In this document: in pieces, positions 36,934 through 46,782 of the stretch
Layout: every line of letters begins with the position of its first letter
Numbering within the stretch: position 1 is the first letter of the stretch
Assembly (NCBI RefSeq): GCF_000024425.1
Contig: NC_013946.1
Coordinates: 806,001 to 870,000 of the forward strand
Length of the DNA: 64,000 bases
Direction of reading: 5' to 3'
Source of the DNA: Meiothermus ruber DSM 1279
GTDB lineage: Bacteria > Deinococcota > Deinococci > Deinococcales > Thermaceae
The notes under the pieces: generated by a model
What the model was told of the DNA's origin: nothing
Seen by the model: only the letters and a program-made list of their open reading frames with translations
Databases searched by the model: none
Made by a program: the position numbers and the translations under genes

Positions 36934-38868
36934 ATGAAGTGGAGACTCCGTGAATGGCCCCATGTGGCCGAACTTCGACCATTAATTGAGCAACTGGGTA
37001 TACCCCCGCTGGCGGCGGCGGTCTTCTGGAACCGGGGGTTTCGGCGAAAAGAAGACCTCGAGCCCCCCCTGGTATGCCTTCCCATCGATGGCCTCAAGCA
37101 GGCGGCTTTGCGCATCATTGAAGCTTTGGAAAAACGCGAGCGCATCCGGGTTCACGGCGATTACGACGCCGACGGCTTGACCGGCACGGCGCTGCTGCTG
37201 AACGGTTTGGAGAGGCTGGGCGCCGAGATCCATGCCTTTATCCCCCACCGCCTGGAGGAGGGCTACGGGGTGCTGATGGATCGGGTGCCGGAGCACCTCG
37301 AGGCCTGCGACCTGTTCATCACGGTAGACTGCGGTATCACCAACCATGCCGAGCTGCGCGCGCTGGTCGAGAATGGGGTCTCGGTGCTGGTCACCGATCA
37401 CCATTCGCCGGGCGCTGCGCCGCCGCCGGGCCTGGTGGTGCACCCGGCCCTCTCGCCCGGGCTGCAAGGCCAGGCGCACCCCACCGGTTCGGGGGTGGCC
37501 TTCTTGCTGCTGTGGCAGGTGTACGAACTGCTGGGCCGGGATCCACCCTTAGAGTACGCCGACCTGGCCGCAATTGGTACGGTGGCCGACGTGGCCCCTT
37601 TGCAGGGCTTTAATCGGGCCCTGGTTCAGGAGGGGTTGCGCCGCCTGCGCGACTCCGCCAACCTGGGCCTCAAAGTACTGGCAGCGGAACACTGCCAGGA
37701 ATTCAGCGCCAGCGAGATTGCCTTTCGCATCGCGCCCCGCATTAATGCGGCCTCGAGGCTGGGGCAGGCCGGGATCGCCCTGGAACTCCTCACCACTCAG
37801 GATGTTTTGCAAGCCGGTGTCCTGGCGGAGCGCCTAACCCAGCTCAATGTGCAGCGGCAGCGCATCGAAGAGGCCATGCTGGAACGCATCTGGCCCACCC
37901 TTGACCCCACCCATCCGGCGTTGGTCATCCACGATGCCGAAGGGCACCCTGGGGTGATGGGCATTGTGGCCAGCCGGGTGCTCGAGCGCTACTACAAGCC
38001 GGTGTTTATCATCGCCGAGGGCAAGGGGTCGGTGCGCTCCACACCCGGTATCAGCGCGGTGGGGGCTTTGCAGTCCGCCAGGGCCTACCTCGAGCGCTTT
38101 GGGGGCCACGCCCAAGCGGCGGGGTTTGCCATTCGAGAAAGCCAGATCCCGGCCTTTACCGAGGCCATCCACCGCTATGCAGCGCAGTTCCCGGTGCCAG
38201 AACCCGAGATTGTGCTGGACGGATGGCTGGATGGGGAAGACTTAGACGAGCTGCACCGAGCCTTACAATTGCTAGAACCCCTGGGTGAGGGCAACCCCGA
38301 ACCGTTGTTTTATACCCAAGGCAGGCCGGAATATGTGCGCACCATGGGCGAGGGCAAGCACCTATCGTTCCGTTTGAACGGGGTTCGGGTTGTAAAGTGG
38401 CGCGACAACGGCGAGCGCCTGCCCGAGGCCCTCGAGCTGGCCGCGGGGCTGGCGCTGAACCGCTGGAACGGCGAACAGAGCATCGAGCTGAGGGCCCAGG
38501 CCTACCGGCCACTAACGGCCGCCCCGCCATCGGGGTGGGCTATTCCACTGCCATTGGCCGAGGCGGTGCGCCAGGCCATTGCCCAGGCCGCCAGGGTGTA
38601 TGTGCACCCCGAGGGGGCCGGCTGGTTTATCGAGCGGGGGGCCTTAGTGGTGAAGCCCGAAGAGGCCGAGTACTGGTTCAGCCTGCCGACCCAGCCGGCC
38701 CACCCCCGGCGGGTTTACATCGCCCTTTCGGAGAAGGCCCTGCGGGCTCTGGAGGCCGCGCCCGATCCGCTGGTGCAGGCGCTGGGCCGCCGGGTGGCTA
38801 CAGCCTACCGCCTGGGGCTGGCGGCGCAGTTGGCGGAGAGCCTCGAGCGTTACTGGCAGGCTTTATGA
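36934..38868 (+). CDS. recJ: Single-stranded-DNA exonuclease RecJ
   Basis: A 644-residue 5'-3' exonuclease acting in recombination and mismatch repair. The DHH phosphoesterase motifs are visible: VHGDYDADGLTGTALL (motif I), FITVDCGITNHAEL (II/III), VLVTDHHSPGAAPPP (DHH), and the DHHA1 FGGHAQAAGFAI near residue 390. A C-terminal extension (about 480-644) matches the longer Thermus-type RecJ. ATG 36934 has GGAG 6 nt upstream; a GTG five codons earlier is less likely. The stop overlaps the convergent HD gene by 6 bp. Confidence 0.95.
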   Translation: MKWRLREWPHVAELRPLIEQLGIPPLAAAVFWNRGFRRKEDLEPPLVCLPIDGLKQAALRIIEALEKRERIRVHGDYDADGLTGTALLLNGLERLGAEIHAFIPHRLEEGYGVLMDRVPEHLEACDLFITVDCGITNHAELRALVENGVSVLVTDHHSPGAAPPPGLVVHPALSPGLQGQAHPTGSGVAFLLLWQVYELLGRDPPLEYADLAAIGTVADVAPLQGFNRALVQEGLRRLRDSANLGLKVLAAEHCQEFSASEIAFRIAPRINAASRLGQAGIALELLTTQDVLQAGVLAERLTQLNVQRQRIEEAMLERIWPTLDPTHPALVIHDAEGHPGVMGIVASRVLERYYKPVFIIAEGKGSVRSTPGISAVGALQSARAYLERFGGHAQAAGFAIRESQIPAFTEAIHRYAAQFPVPEPEIVLDGWLDGEDLDELHRALQLLEPLGEGNPEPLFYTQGRPEYVRTMGEGKHLSFRLNGVRVVKWRDNGERLPEALELAAGLALNRWNGEQSIELRAQAYRPLTAAPPSGWAIPLPLAEAVRQAIAQAARVYVHPEGAGWFIERGALVVKPEEAEYWFSLPTQPAHPRRVYIALSEKALRALEAAPDPLVQALGRRVATAYRLGLAAQLAESLERYWQAL

Positions 38869-39501
38869 GGGCCGAACCAGCGCTGCCAGCTCACCTTGCA
38901 GGTTGTTGCGGGCGGGCTGCTCCAGCCCGGCAAACCCCGCGGTCTGATAGATGCGCTCACGCGAGAGAAACTGGCGAATCACCATAGCCCGCCGCTCTTT
39001 GAACAGGGCCTCTGGCAGCCAGGCGTACTCCAGCCGAATGGCTCGAGCATAGGCCCGATAGGTTCGGGCCTCGGCCCCCAGGATGGCAAGATCTGCATCC
39101 AAAAAAAGCGCGGTCTCGAGGTCGTCTGAGCGGTGGTGCTGTGTGGCAAGAATAAGGCCCACCACCCGCTGGATGAGCGCTGGGGCCACCCCCAGGCGCT
39201 GGAGGCTTTGTTCGGCCAGGCGGGCGCTTTGCGGCTCGTTATCGGTGCGGGTGGGGTCGTAGACCGCGTCGTGGAACCAGACCGCAAGCTCGAGGTGCGG
39301 CTGGGCTGGCAGGAGTGCTAGCAGGGCGTCGAGGTGGGCCAGGTTGTGGTAGTACCGCTGGGGCTCGGTATACCGGATGAGCAGGTCGTCCAGTACGGAA
39401 AAATGCTGGTCGGGATCAAGCCCAAGCGAGCTGCACAGGGCATTCCAGCGACCTATCAGCCGCTGGCGGCCCCCGTTCGATAGCTGAAATTCACGCCTCA
39501 T
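38863..39501 (-). CDS. HD-domain metal-dependent phosphohydrolase
   Basis: A 212-residue protein of the predicted metal-dependent HD superfamily (COG4339 type). The motifs are YHNLAHLDALL near residue 52, AVWFHDAVYDPTRTDNE near residue 75, and a later ATQHH pair near 115. The short N-terminus and RYYHNLAHL pattern are usual for the group, whose substrate is unknown. Start ATG 39501 is preferred over an in-frame ATG at 39534. Confidence 0.85.
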   Translation of the reverse strand: MRREFQLSNGGRQRLIGRWNALCSSLGLDPDQHFSVLDDLLIRYTEPQRYYHNLAHLDALLALLPAQPHLELAVWFHDAVYDPTRTDNEPQSARLAEQSLQRLGVAPALIQRVVGLILATQHHRSDDLETALFLDADLAILGAEARTYRAYARAIRLEYAWLPEALFKERRAMVIRQFLSRERIYQTAGFAGLEQPARNNLQGELAALVRPS

Positions 39502-39551
39502 GCTGTCTTCCGACGAGCCAACAAAATGCAGCATAGCACGAATGAACGGCC

Positions 39552-39606
39552 TGGAATCCTTTACCGCCAGGCCCGGTCAGAGGTGAAGGATTCAAGCCGA
39601 TCGAAA
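39552..39606. repeat. Dispersed hairpin repeat, copy B
   Basis: Inverted arms GAATCCTTTACC (39554-39565) and GGTGAAGGATTC (39582-39593), 11 of 12 pair, followed by AAGCCGATCGAA. It matches the second hairpin of copy A in reverse orientation. The first hairpin of the element is missing or decayed here. Confidence 0.7.
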
Positions 39607-39655
39607 TGCCTATAAGCGGGAGGCCCGTCAGTCGGGGTGGGTGGATTTATTCCTG

Positions 39656-40149
39656 CGTGTGCTACCTGATACTCACACCTCCACCCCTGCCATCCTGAGC
39701 AGCAGATGACTCCGAATGAGGTTGTGCACCAGCAGAATCAGGCTCACCTGCGCCAGGAAACCCGCAAACGACCGGGCCTCTATACGGTGAAGCCGCACCA
39801 TTCTATCCGCTTCCGCACTCTACCCATCCATTCCCCCCCGCAAACGATAGGGCGGCGTCTTCACCCCCGGCACCCCCGATTCCCTAGCAGGGCCAGGCTG
39901 TGGATGCGGTGACCCTGGGCCAGGGGGATGGGTTTTAGATCCGCCCACGAGCCTCAGGGCGAGATAGGTGAGGAGGGTCTGAGCGTTTTGTCCCTTCTGG
40001 GCGGGTACCCTGAGCTTGCAGGGCTTTGAGCTCGTCATCTACCCGCCACCGGGAGGGTTTCTGCGTCAAGATAAGGGGGTGCTCGCGGTGGGGTTCCATA
40101 GCACCCCCTCTTTTTTCACATCCCCCAGGGGTGAGTCAAGTAGCACACG
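39656..40149 (-). mobile_element. Decayed insertion sequence with terminal inverted repeats
   Basis: The left end CGTGTGCTACCTGA (39656-39669) and the right end TCAAGTAGCACACG (40136-40149) pair with one mismatch, followed inward by CTCAC/GTGAG. The interior carries the tail of a transposase on the minus strand (39673-39801, VSLILLVHNLIRSHLLL) and further out-of-frame fragments to about 40040, with several frameshifts. The 494-bp size and broken frames mean it is inactive. Family not assigned. No coding gene is present from 39502 to 40161. Confidence 0.6.
39673..40038 (-). pseudogene. Transposase remnant
   Basis: The C-terminal frame (39801 down to a TGA at 39673-39675) reads RIEARSFAGFLAQVSLILLV then HNLIRSHLLLRMAGVEV, a typical transposase tail with HNLIR. 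Upstream codons continue only after frame shifts. Not functional. Confidence 0.5.
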
Positions 40150-40153
40150 AAGG

Positions 40154-40161
40154 TATTTTTA
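40154..40161. repeat. Target-site duplication (left) of the IS982 element
   Basis: TATTTTTA, identical to 41050-41057 on the other side of the element. Confidence 0.85.
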
Positions 40162-41049
40162 ACCCAAGTTGCCACCTACAAAATACTAGCCAGCCGCCTG
40201 AAGTTGTGGGCAAAGATGAAGCCCCACACCTTGAGCACAAAGCCCTGGAGGGTCGTGGCATGTATGCGCTTGGGGAATAGTTCCGTCAGGGCAGCACCCA
40301 CCGACTCGATAATCTTCCTGCCCACGGTGGCTATGAACTGACCGGGTGGGTGGTAGCGCTTGGAGTTCCCCTTGCGGATGGTGCGCAGCCGGATGCCCTC
40401 AGCCATGGCCAGGTCATCTTCGGCCTGATAGTCGGTGTACCCCCGATCCACGTACAGCTCGCTTCCCTGCGGCAAGTCCAGCGGCAGCCGATACAACCCC
40501 TCCACGTCCGCGGTAGCGCCAGGGGTGAGGAGAACTTCGCTGATCCACTGGTTATCCGTGCAGACCAGGTGGAGCTTGAGTCCGTGGAAGTAGCTGCGTT
40601 TGCTGGGAATGTAGCCCCGGTATACGCGGGCTGGGGCCAGGCAGCAACGGGGCGCGCGGATGTTTTCACAGACCGGCAGGGGTAAGGTGTCGAGGATGTA
40701 GTGCTCCACTGAGCTTAGCTGCTCCCATAAAGTCTTGCTCAGGGACAATAGCAGCGGTATCCAGTGGGCCAGGCTGTGCAGCCGTCGGCTGAAGCGGCTG
40801 GGGGAGGGGATGTAGCTGAAAAGACCCTGCTCTTTGGCATAGATCAGGGCGTGCTTGTGCTTTCCAGCGAAAGCCAGGGCGGCCAGAATCCAGAGGGTGA
40901 GGACGACGCTGGCGGGGGTCTTGCTCTGGGGGTCGTCCTTGTGTCCGAGGGTCTTGAGCAGATCGTCTATAATGCAGAAGGCCACTAGAACAGTCCAGTT
41001 CATAGTGGCCTTTATTTTCTGCGTAGTCAGGATAGGTGGCAACTTGAGT
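40162..41049 (-). mobile_element. IS982-family insertion sequence (intact)
   Basis: Terminal inverted repeats ACCCAAGTTGCCACCT (40162-40177) and AGGTGGCAACTTGAGT (41034-41049), 15 of 16 pair. An 8-bp direct repeat TATTTTTA flanks it at 40154-40161 and 41050-41057, a clear target-site duplication. The 888-bp element carries one transposase gene on the minus strand. The near-perfect ends and intact gene indicate a recent insertion, next to an older dead IS. Confidence 0.92.
40176..41003 (-). CDS. IS982-family transposase
   Basis: A 275-residue DDE transposase. Catalytic acidic residues are readable: the first Asp in HYILDTLPLPVCEN near residue 102, the second in ELYVDRGYTDYQAE near residue 185, and Glu in RKIIESVGAAL near residue 235. 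The ending QGFVLKVWGFIFAHNFRRL is typical of IS982 members. ATG 41003 is preferred; an earlier frame start at 41042 lies in the terminal repeat. The stop codon overlaps the left inverted repeat. Confidence 0.9.
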   Translation of the reverse strand: MNWTVLVAFCIIDDLLKTLGHKDDPQSKTPASVVLTLWILAALAFAGKHKHALIYAKEQGLFSYIPSPSRFSRRLHSLAHWIPLLLSLSKTLWEQLSSVEHYILDTLPLPVCENIRAPRCCLAPARVYRGYIPSKRSYFHGLKLHLVCTDNQWISEVLLTPGATADVEGLYRLPLDLPQGSELYVDRGYTDYQAEDDLAMAEGIRLRTIRKGNSKRYHPPGQFIATVGRKIIESVGAALTELFPKRIHATTLQGFVLKVWGFIFAHNFRRLASIL

Positions 41050-41057
41050 TATTTTTA
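41050..41057. repeat. Target-site duplication (right) of the IS982 element
   Basis: TATTTTTA. The mrpG stop codon (TAA, 41055-41057 on the minus strand) lies inside this duplication. Confidence 0.85.
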
Positions 41058-41438
41058 CTGCTTGAACCTTCTTTGCTTAGCCTCGGTCTCCACCGACTCG
41101 AGCCTGTGGTTGGCCTGGTAGTGCCCGGCCAGCTCGTCTATGTAGGTGTCCTGGCTGGGCTTGACCCCCGAGAGGTAGGCCGCGCGGCCCAGGGCATGGG
41201 CGGCTACCGGTGCGGTTAGAACAATAAAAGCCAGGGTCGAGAGCGCGCGGGCCGCCACCGAGAGTTCCTGATAAAACACTGCCACCGCCACCAGGATCAG
41301 GCCCACCCCCAGGGTGCCGGCTTTGGAGGTGGCGTGCATGCGGTTGTATAGATCGGGCATCCGCACCACCCCGATGGCCGCAATAAACAGAAAGAACACC
41401 CCGCCCAGCACCAGGATATACACCAGCCATTCAAGCAT
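41055..41438 (-). CDS. mrpG: Mrp antiporter subunit G
   Basis: A 127-residue membrane protein with three helices and the MrpG/MnhG/PhaG pattern: LGGVFFLFIAAIGVVRMPDLYNRMHATSKAGTLG near residues 10-45, then FIVLTAPVAAHALGRAAY. Last gene of the complete mrp operon. The stop is in the IS982 target duplication, so the protein is intact. Confidence 0.93.
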   Translation of the reverse strand: MLEWLVYILVLGGVFFLFIAAIGVVRMPDLYNRMHATSKAGTLGVGLILVAVAVFYQELSVAARALSTLAFIVLTAPVAAHALGRAAYLSGVKPSQDTYIDELAGHYQANHRLESVETEAKQRRFKQ

Positions 41439-41439
41439 C

Positions 41440-41706
41440 TCAGTCCCCCTTGTGGCCCCGGTACTCGATGTAACGGGCCAGCCCCAGCGTGGCTAAAAAG
41501 GCAAACAGAGCCAGTGCGATGGCCACATCCAAAAAAGCGGTCTGGCCGCTTACCAGGGCGTACAGGGCGGCCAGCGCCACCGAGAGCGTGGTGATCAGAT
41601 CGAGGCCCACCACCCGGTCGGGTAGGGTCGGCCCCTTCACCAGGCGGTACAGCGCGAAGGGCAGGGTCAGCATCAAAGCCAGCAGCATGACCTCCAGAAA
41701 ACTCAT
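41440..41706 (-). CDS. mrpF: Mrp antiporter subunit F
   Basis: An 88-residue three-helix membrane protein with the MrpF pattern RLVKGPTLPDRVVGLDLIT near residue 22. Start ATG 41706 overlaps the mrpE stop as ATGA. Confidence 0.92.
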   Translation of the reverse strand: MSFLEVMLLALMLTLPFALYRLVKGPTLPDRVVGLDLITTLSVALAALYALVSGQTAFLDVAIALALFAFLATLGLARYIEYRGHKGD

Positions 41707-42182
41707 CGGGTTACCTCCAGGACGGCTTTTTCCAGGCTTTCGTGGGTGGACTCGATCACCTTTTGCGGGTCGTCCACAAACATCCCGTGCACATAGAGCA
41801 CCTTGCGGTCGGAGGAGACGTCCAGGCTCAGGGTGCCCGGCGTGAGGGTGATCAGGTTGGCCAGCAGGGTGATCTCGAGGTCGCTCTTGACCTCCAGCGG
41901 GTAGGCGATGATGCCGGGCTTGATGGGCAGCCGGGGCGAGAGCACCGCCTGGGCCACCCGCAGGCTCGAGAGCACGATCTCCCACAGCATCAGAAGTACA
42001 AAGCGGGGCAGCTTCCAGGCCAGGGTGAAGTAGCGCCTCGAGGGGGCATCGAAGAGTGGGCGGGCCAGCAGCAGAATCAGGAAGCTGATGGCAAAACCCA
42101 CCAAAAAGTTCTCGAGGGTAAAGGCTTCGGTCACGGCCATCCAGAAGATGGTCAGCACCACGTTGTACACAAAAGCCCTCAT
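41703..42182 (-). CDS. mrpE: Mrp antiporter subunit E
   Basis: A 159-residue protein with two N-terminal helices and a cytosolic domain. The MrpE pattern [24 protein letters not shown] near residue 100 is present, followed by [14 protein letters not shown]. Overlaps neighbours as ATGA on both sides. Confidence 0.92.
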   Translation of the reverse strand: MRAFVYNVVLTIFWMAVTEAFTLENFLVGFAISFLILLLARPLFDAPSRRYFTLAWKLPRFVLLMLWEIVLSSLRVAQAVLSPRLPIKPGIIAYPLEVKSDLEITLLANLITLTPGTLSLDVSSDRKVLYVHGMFVDDPQKVIESTHESLEKAVLEVTR

Positions 42183-43660
42183 CGGCTCACCCCCAGCACC
42201 GCCTGGATGTACCCGGATGGCTCGAGCAGCTCCCGCGCGGCGGTCTGCGAGAGGCTCAGAAGCGGCTCGGCCCAGAGCCCAATCCCCAGCGTCAGAACTG
42301 CCAGCAGGCCCACCGGCAGCACCAGGCCAGCCAGGCCCCCCGGGGCCGACCTGGCCCCCTCTGGGGCCTTCTTCCAGAACACCTCGGCGAAGACCAGCCC
42401 CATCGAGAGCAGGGTTAGCAGGCCCACCAGCAAAGCCACCACCACAATCCCGTACTGCCCGGCCTGCAACCCGGCTGCCACCAGTGTGTATTTGGCCCAG
42501 AAGCCCGAGAAGGGCGGCAGCCCGGCCAGCGAGAAGGCCGGCAACAGGAACAAGACCGCCAGCCAGGGATAGGGCCTGTACAGCCCGCCCATCCGCACCA
42601 GTACCGTGGTGCCCTGCAGGCGCTGCAAGAGGCCGGCCAGCAAAAAGAGCGCGGCAATCACAATCATGTGGTTGAGCGCGTAAAACACCGAGCCGGCCAG
42701 GGCCAGCGGGGTCAGGATGCCCAGGCCCATCAGCATATAGCCGATGTGACTCACCAGCTGGAACGACAACAGCCGCCTGAGCTCCCCCTGGGCCAGCACC
42801 ATCAGCACCCCCAGGAGTAAGGTAAAACCGGCAACCCAGAGGATCAGGCTATGGGTAAACCCGGTGTCGTGGGTAAAGAGCAGGGTGAAGACCCGGATCA
42901 GGGCGTACACCCCCACCTTGGTCAGAAGCCCGGCAAAAAGGGCCGAGATCATGGCGGGAGGGGCCGGGTAGGAGGCTGGCAGCCAGAAGAAGAAAGGAAA
43001 AACAGCGGCCTTCAGCCCAAACGCCACCAGAAACAGCATGGACAAAGCCGAGAGCAGCCCCGGATGAACCCTGTCCACCCGGAGGGCCAGGTCGGCCATG
43101 TTCAGGGCCCCGGTTGCCCCGTACAGCAGGCCCACTGCCACCAGGAAGAAGATCGAGGACAGAAGCGAGACCGCGAAGTACTTGACCCCGCCGGCCAGTT
43201 GGGCCCGGTTGCCTCCCAGAACCATCAGCACAAACGAGGAAAGCAGCAGCACCTCGAACCAGACATACAGGTTGAACAGGTCGCCGGTCAGGAAGGCCCC
43301 GTTCACCCCAAACAGCAACAGGTGGCCCAGGGCGTAGTAGCCCAGGCCCTCGCGGGACTGATCGCCTTCAGCCAGGGCAAAAAGCGCCACCGCCACCGCC
43401 ACCACCCCGGTGATCAGCACCATCAGGGCCGAGAGGTGGTCGGCCACAAAGGTGATACCGAAGGGAGCCGGCCAGTTGCCAATTTGCACGGCCTGGATGC
43501 CCTGGCGCTGAACCTGGGTTAACAGGGCCAGGCCTGCGGCCAGCAGGCCCAGGGCCCCCGCCAGGCCCAGTACCCGTTGGGCGGTGCGGCCCGACAGCAC
43601 CAGGCACAGGATGCCGGTGGTGAGGGGAACCAGCAAGGGGAGCACCAGCAGCCAGCTCAT
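42179..43660 (-). CDS. mrpD: Mrp antiporter subunit D
   Basis: A 493-residue membrane protein homologous to proton-pumping subunits of complex I, with about 14 helices. Conserved charged residues lie in YVWFEVLLLSSFVLM near residue 135 (Glu) and GLKAAVFPFFFWLP near residue 218 (Lys), and LTKVGVYALIRV. It carries ion translocation with MrpA. Confidence 0.95.
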   Translation of the reverse strand: MSWLLVLPLLVPLTTGILCLVLSGRTAQRVLGLAGALGLLAAGLALLTQVQRQGIQAVQIGNWPAPFGITFVADHLSALMVLITGVVAVAVALFALAEGDQSREGLGYYALGHLLLFGVNGAFLTGDLFNLYVWFEVLLLSSFVLMVLGGNRAQLAGGVKYFAVSLLSSIFFLVAVGLLYGATGALNMADLALRVDRVHPGLLSALSMLFLVAFGLKAAVFPFFFWLPASYPAPPAMISALFAGLLTKVGVYALIRVFTLLFTHDTGFTHSLILWVAGFTLLLGVLMVLAQGELRRLLSFQLVSHIGYMLMGLGILTPLALAGSVFYALNHMIVIAALFLLAGLLQRLQGTTVLVRMGGLYRPYPWLAVLFLLPAFSLAGLPPFSGFWAKYTLVAAGLQAGQYGIVVVALLVGLLTLLSMGLVFAEVFWKKAPEGARSAPGGLAGLVLPVGLLAVLTLGIGLWAEPLLSLSQTAARELLEPSGYIQAVLGVSR

Positions 43661-44052
43661 CGGGCCCCCTCCTCCCGCACCTCGTCCACCGGTGAGGGGG
43701 CCGGGGCCGGTTCAGAAGCCTCGAGGATGGTCTCGGCGTTCAGGGTGCCCAGGGCTTGCTGGGCCCGGTAGAAGAGCACGATGCCGAAAGCCGCCAGACC
43801 AAAACCAATCACGATTGCGGTGAGGATCAGGGCCTGGGGCAGGGGGTTGGCGTAGGGCTCTGGCACCGTACCGTCGGGCAGCACCAGGGGCGGGAACTGG
43901 CTGCCCAGCCGGCCTGCGGTAAAGATTAGCAGGTTGGCGGCGTTGCCCAGCACCAGAAAGCCAATCAGAAACTGAATCAGATGGGGCCGGAGCATCAGAT
44001 AGACCCCCACCGCCATCAGAGCACCCACCAGGAACGAGAGCAGGATTTCCAT
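43657..44052 (-). CDS. mrpC: Mrp antiporter subunit C
   Basis: A 131-residue NuoK-like three-helix protein. VGVYLMLRPHLIQFLIGFLVLGNAANLLIF is the conserved block, and DPLPQALILTAIVIGFG-like NPLPQALILTAIVIGFG follows. ATG 44052 overlaps the mrpB stop as ATGA. Confidence 0.93.
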   Translation of the reverse strand: MEILLSFLVGALMAVGVYLMLRPHLIQFLIGFLVLGNAANLLIFTAGRLGSQFPPLVLPDGTVPEPYANPLPQALILTAIVIGFGLAAFGIVLFYRAQQALGTLNAETILEASEPAPAPSPVDEVREEGAR

Positions 44053-44474
44053 CAGGCGCCCTCCGAAGGATGGTGTGCGGCCTCCTCGAGCCCAAAAATA
44101 GCCGAGAGCAGCGCCCCGAACACGGTCAGGTAGACCCCGATGTCGAAGATGACCGGGGTGCCCATCTTCACGCCCAGCAGGCTGAACCACTGCCCGGTCA
44201 TGAGGGGCTGGCCCAGCAGCAAGGCCGGCAGGGCGCTCAGAAGGGCTACCAGCAGGCCCCACCCCACCAGGCGCAAAGGGGGAAGGGGCAGGAGTTTGCG
44301 GGCCGCGGAAAGCCCGTGCGCCAGGGCAAACAGCGCATAGGCCCCCACCGCCACCAGGGCCCCGATAAAGCCCCCGCCCGGCTCGTTGTGGCCGCGCAGG
44401 AGCAAAAAGACCGAGAGTAGAAGCAGAAGGGTGAAGAGGAACCTCGAGGTGGTCTTAAGAATCAGGGTGTTCAT
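44052..44474 (-). CDS. mrpB: Mrp antiporter subunit B
   Basis: A 140-residue membrane protein with the MrpB pattern [29 protein letters not shown] near residue 28. The start ATG 44474 lies 20 bp inside the 3' end of mrpA. Confidence 0.93.
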   Translation of the reverse strand: MNTLILKTTSRFLFTLLLLLSVFLLLRGHNEPGGGFIGALVAVGAYALFALAHGLSAARKLLPLPPLRLVGWGLLVALLSALPALLLGQPLMTGQWFSLLGVKMGTPVIFDIGVYLTVFGALLSAIFGLEEAAHHPSEGA

Positions 44475-46782
44475 GGTCGCTCCTCCCGTTGCTGTTTCCA
44501 TTGGGGGATGGTTCTCCGCTGGCGCGACCGTTCGCCAAAAGAACCCAGACCCCCAGCCCGGCCAGCCCCACCACGGTGATCTCGCCGAAGGTGTCCAGGC
44601 CGCGGAAATCCACCAGAATCACGTTCACGATGTTGCGCCCGAAGCCTTCGGGTAGGCTTTTCTGGGCAAAAAACTGGCTCAGGTGTAGCTCGAGGGGCTG
44701 CGCCAGCACCCCCAGCATCAAGAGGGTCACCAGCCCGCCAAAGCCCAGGGCCACCACCTTATCCAGCCAGCGCCCACGGGGCACCGGCCCGATGTTGCGA
44801 ATCTGTAGCAGCACCAGGGCGATCAGGATGGCGGTGAGGGTCTCCACCAGAAACTGGGTAATCGAGAGGTCGGGGGCGTTTTGCAACAAAAAGACCAGGG
44901 CTACCCCCGCCCCCACCACGCCCAGCACCACCACCATCGCCAGGTGCGAGCGCAGCCGCAGTGCCCCGATGGCCCCCAGGAGCATCAGGGCTAGCAGCAG
45001 CACCTGCTCGGGCGTGGGGCTCGAGGCCCCCGCCGGCCAGAGCAGCACGCCGCTGCGGAAGAGGGCCAGCCCCACCAGCCCCACCAGCCCCCCAAACGTC
45101 CAGACCAGGTAAGCCCGCAGCGAACCGCTCTGCAGCAGGCGCTCCACCCCCGCCGCCAGCCGCATCAGCCCACGCAGGAGGGCCACATAGGCGTTTTCTG
45201 GCCCAGGGATGGGTTCCTGGGCCATCCAGGCCCGCAGACGGGGATAGAGGAAGTAAAACCCCACCCCCAGCAGTACCGTTAAGAGACTCAGGAGAAAGGC
45301 CGGGTTGAAGCCGGGCCAGAGCTTCAGGTGGTAGGCCACAGCCTGCCCCTTCACCGCGCTGGCGACTGCATCGGCCAGGGGGTTGTAGAGCCCCGGAAAG
45401 AAGCCCAGCAACAAGCCCAAGCCCGCCAGCACCAGGGGCCCCAGCCACAGGCTGGGCGGCCCCTCGTGTACCTTTTGAGGCGGCTGACCCCGGAAGAAAG
45501 GCACCACCAGCAGCAGCGCCAGCATGGCCCCCACCGCAAAGCCCAGCACCGCCAGCCCCACCATCCAGGCCGGGGCCGCCTGCAGCGCGGCCACATACAG
45601 CACTTCCTTACCGATAAAGCCCAGCACCGGCGGCAACCCGGCCAGCGAGAGCGCGGCCAGCACCACCGCCACCCCGGTGAGGGGCATCACCCGGAAAAGG
45701 CCCCCGAGCTGGGTGATGTCGCGGGTGCCGGCCTCGTGGTCCACTGCACCCGCGGCCATGAAGAGCCCGCCTTTGTAGAGCGAGTGAGCCAGCAGAAAGG
45801 TGGCAAAGGCCATGGCCGCGTAGTAGCTGGTGAGCGGCACCAGCCCGATTAAGAAGACCAGCGCCCCCAGCGCAGCCACCGTGGAGTAGGCCAGCAGGCG
45901 CTTGAGGTCGGTGTGGCGGAAGGTGAGGGCAGCCCCGGTGAGCAGGGTGGCCAGCCCGAAGACCATCAGGGCGCTGCTCCAGACCTCGCTGCCCCCAAGG
46001 GCCGGCTGGAGCCGGGCCAGCAGGTAGACCCCAGCCTTGACCATGGTGGCCGAGTGCAGGTAGGCCGAGACCGGGGTGGGGGCTTCCATGGCGTTGGGCA
46101 GCCAGAAGTGGAAGGGAAACTGCGCCGACTTGGTAAAGGCCCCCAGAAGCACCAGGATGAGGGTGGGCAGGTAGAGCGGATGCTCGCGCAGTACCTGGCC
46201 CTGGCCCAGCAGCTCGGAGATCTCCAGCGAGCCGCCCATGAGGGCCAAAAGAATCAGCCCGGCCAGCAGAGCCAGTCCTCCACCTGCCGTCACCAGCAAA
46301 GCCTGGGTGGCGGCCCGGCGTGACCTGAACTCGCTATGGTTGAAGCCGATCAGCAGGTACGAGGTGAGGCTGGTCAGCTCCCACATCACGAACAGGGTCA
46401 CGACGTTGTCGGCCAGTACCAGCCCCAGCATGGAGGCCATGAAGAGCAGAATGACCAGGTAGAACCGGCCCAGGTCGGGGTGGCCCTTCAGGTAGCCGCC
46501 CGAGTAGATCACAATAAAGGTGCCGATGCCGGTGATAAGCAGGGCGAACAGAAGCGAAAGCCCGTCCAGGTAGAAGGAAAAGTTGACCCCCAGGCTGGGC
46601 ACCCAGACCAGGCTGTGCCGGAGGGTCTGGCCCCCCACCACGTCCGGCAGCAGGCTGGCAAAGTAGACCGCAAGGCCCAGCGGCAACAGGGCCAGCCCCC
46701 AGCCCGCCGCGTTGCCCAGCCAGCGGAAAACCCAGGGCGCCGCCAGCGCTCCTAAAAAAGCAACCAGTATCGCAACCACCAT
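44455..46782 (-). CDS. mrpA: Mrp antiporter subunit A
   Basis: A 775-residue membrane protein combining a NuoL-like core with a C-terminal MrpB-like/MbhD-E region. The complex-I-type motifs are visible: [19 protein letters not shown] near residue 130 and [38 protein letters not shown] near residue 220-260. The final part [22 protein letters not shown] and [24 protein letters not shown] is the C-terminal module. First gene of the operon for Na+/H+ exchange; an upstream promoter is not clear. Confidence 0.95.
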   Translation of the reverse strand: MVVAILVAFLGALAAPWVFRWLGNAAGWGLALLPLGLAVYFASLLPDVVGGQTLRHSLVWVPSLGVNFSFYLDGLSLLFALLITGIGTFIVIYSGGYLKGHPDLGRFYLVILLFMASMLGLVLADNVVTLFVMWELTSLTSYLLIGFNHSEFRSRRAATQALLVTAGGGLALLAGLILLALMGGSLEISELLGQGQVLREHPLYLPTLILVLLGAFTKSAQFPFHFWLPNAMEAPTPVSAYLHSATMVKAGVYLLARLQPALGGSEVWSSALMVFGLATLLTGAALTFRHTDLKRLLAYSTVAALGALVFLIGLVPLTSYYAAMAFATFLLAHSLYKGGLFMAAGAVDHEAGTRDITQLGGLFRVMPLTGVAVVLAALSLAGLPPVLGFIGKEVLYVAALQAAPAWMVGLAVLGFAVGAMLALLLVVPFFRGQPPQKVHEGPPSLWLGPLVLAGLGLLLGFFPGLYNPLADAVASAVKGQAVAYHLKLWPGFNPAFLLSLLTVLLGVGFYFLYPRLRAWMAQEPIPGPENAYVALLRGLMRLAAGVERLLQSGSLRAYLVWTFGGLVGLVGLALFRSGVLLWPAGASSPTPEQVLLLALMLLGAIGALRLRSHLAMVVVLGVVGAGVALVFLLQNAPDLSITQFLVETLTAILIALVLLQIRNIGPVPRGRWLDKVVALGFGGLVTLLMLGVLAQPLELHLSQFFAQKSLPEGFGRNIVNVILVDFRGLDTFGEITVVGLAGLGVWVLLANGRASGEPSPNGNSNGRSDHEHPDS

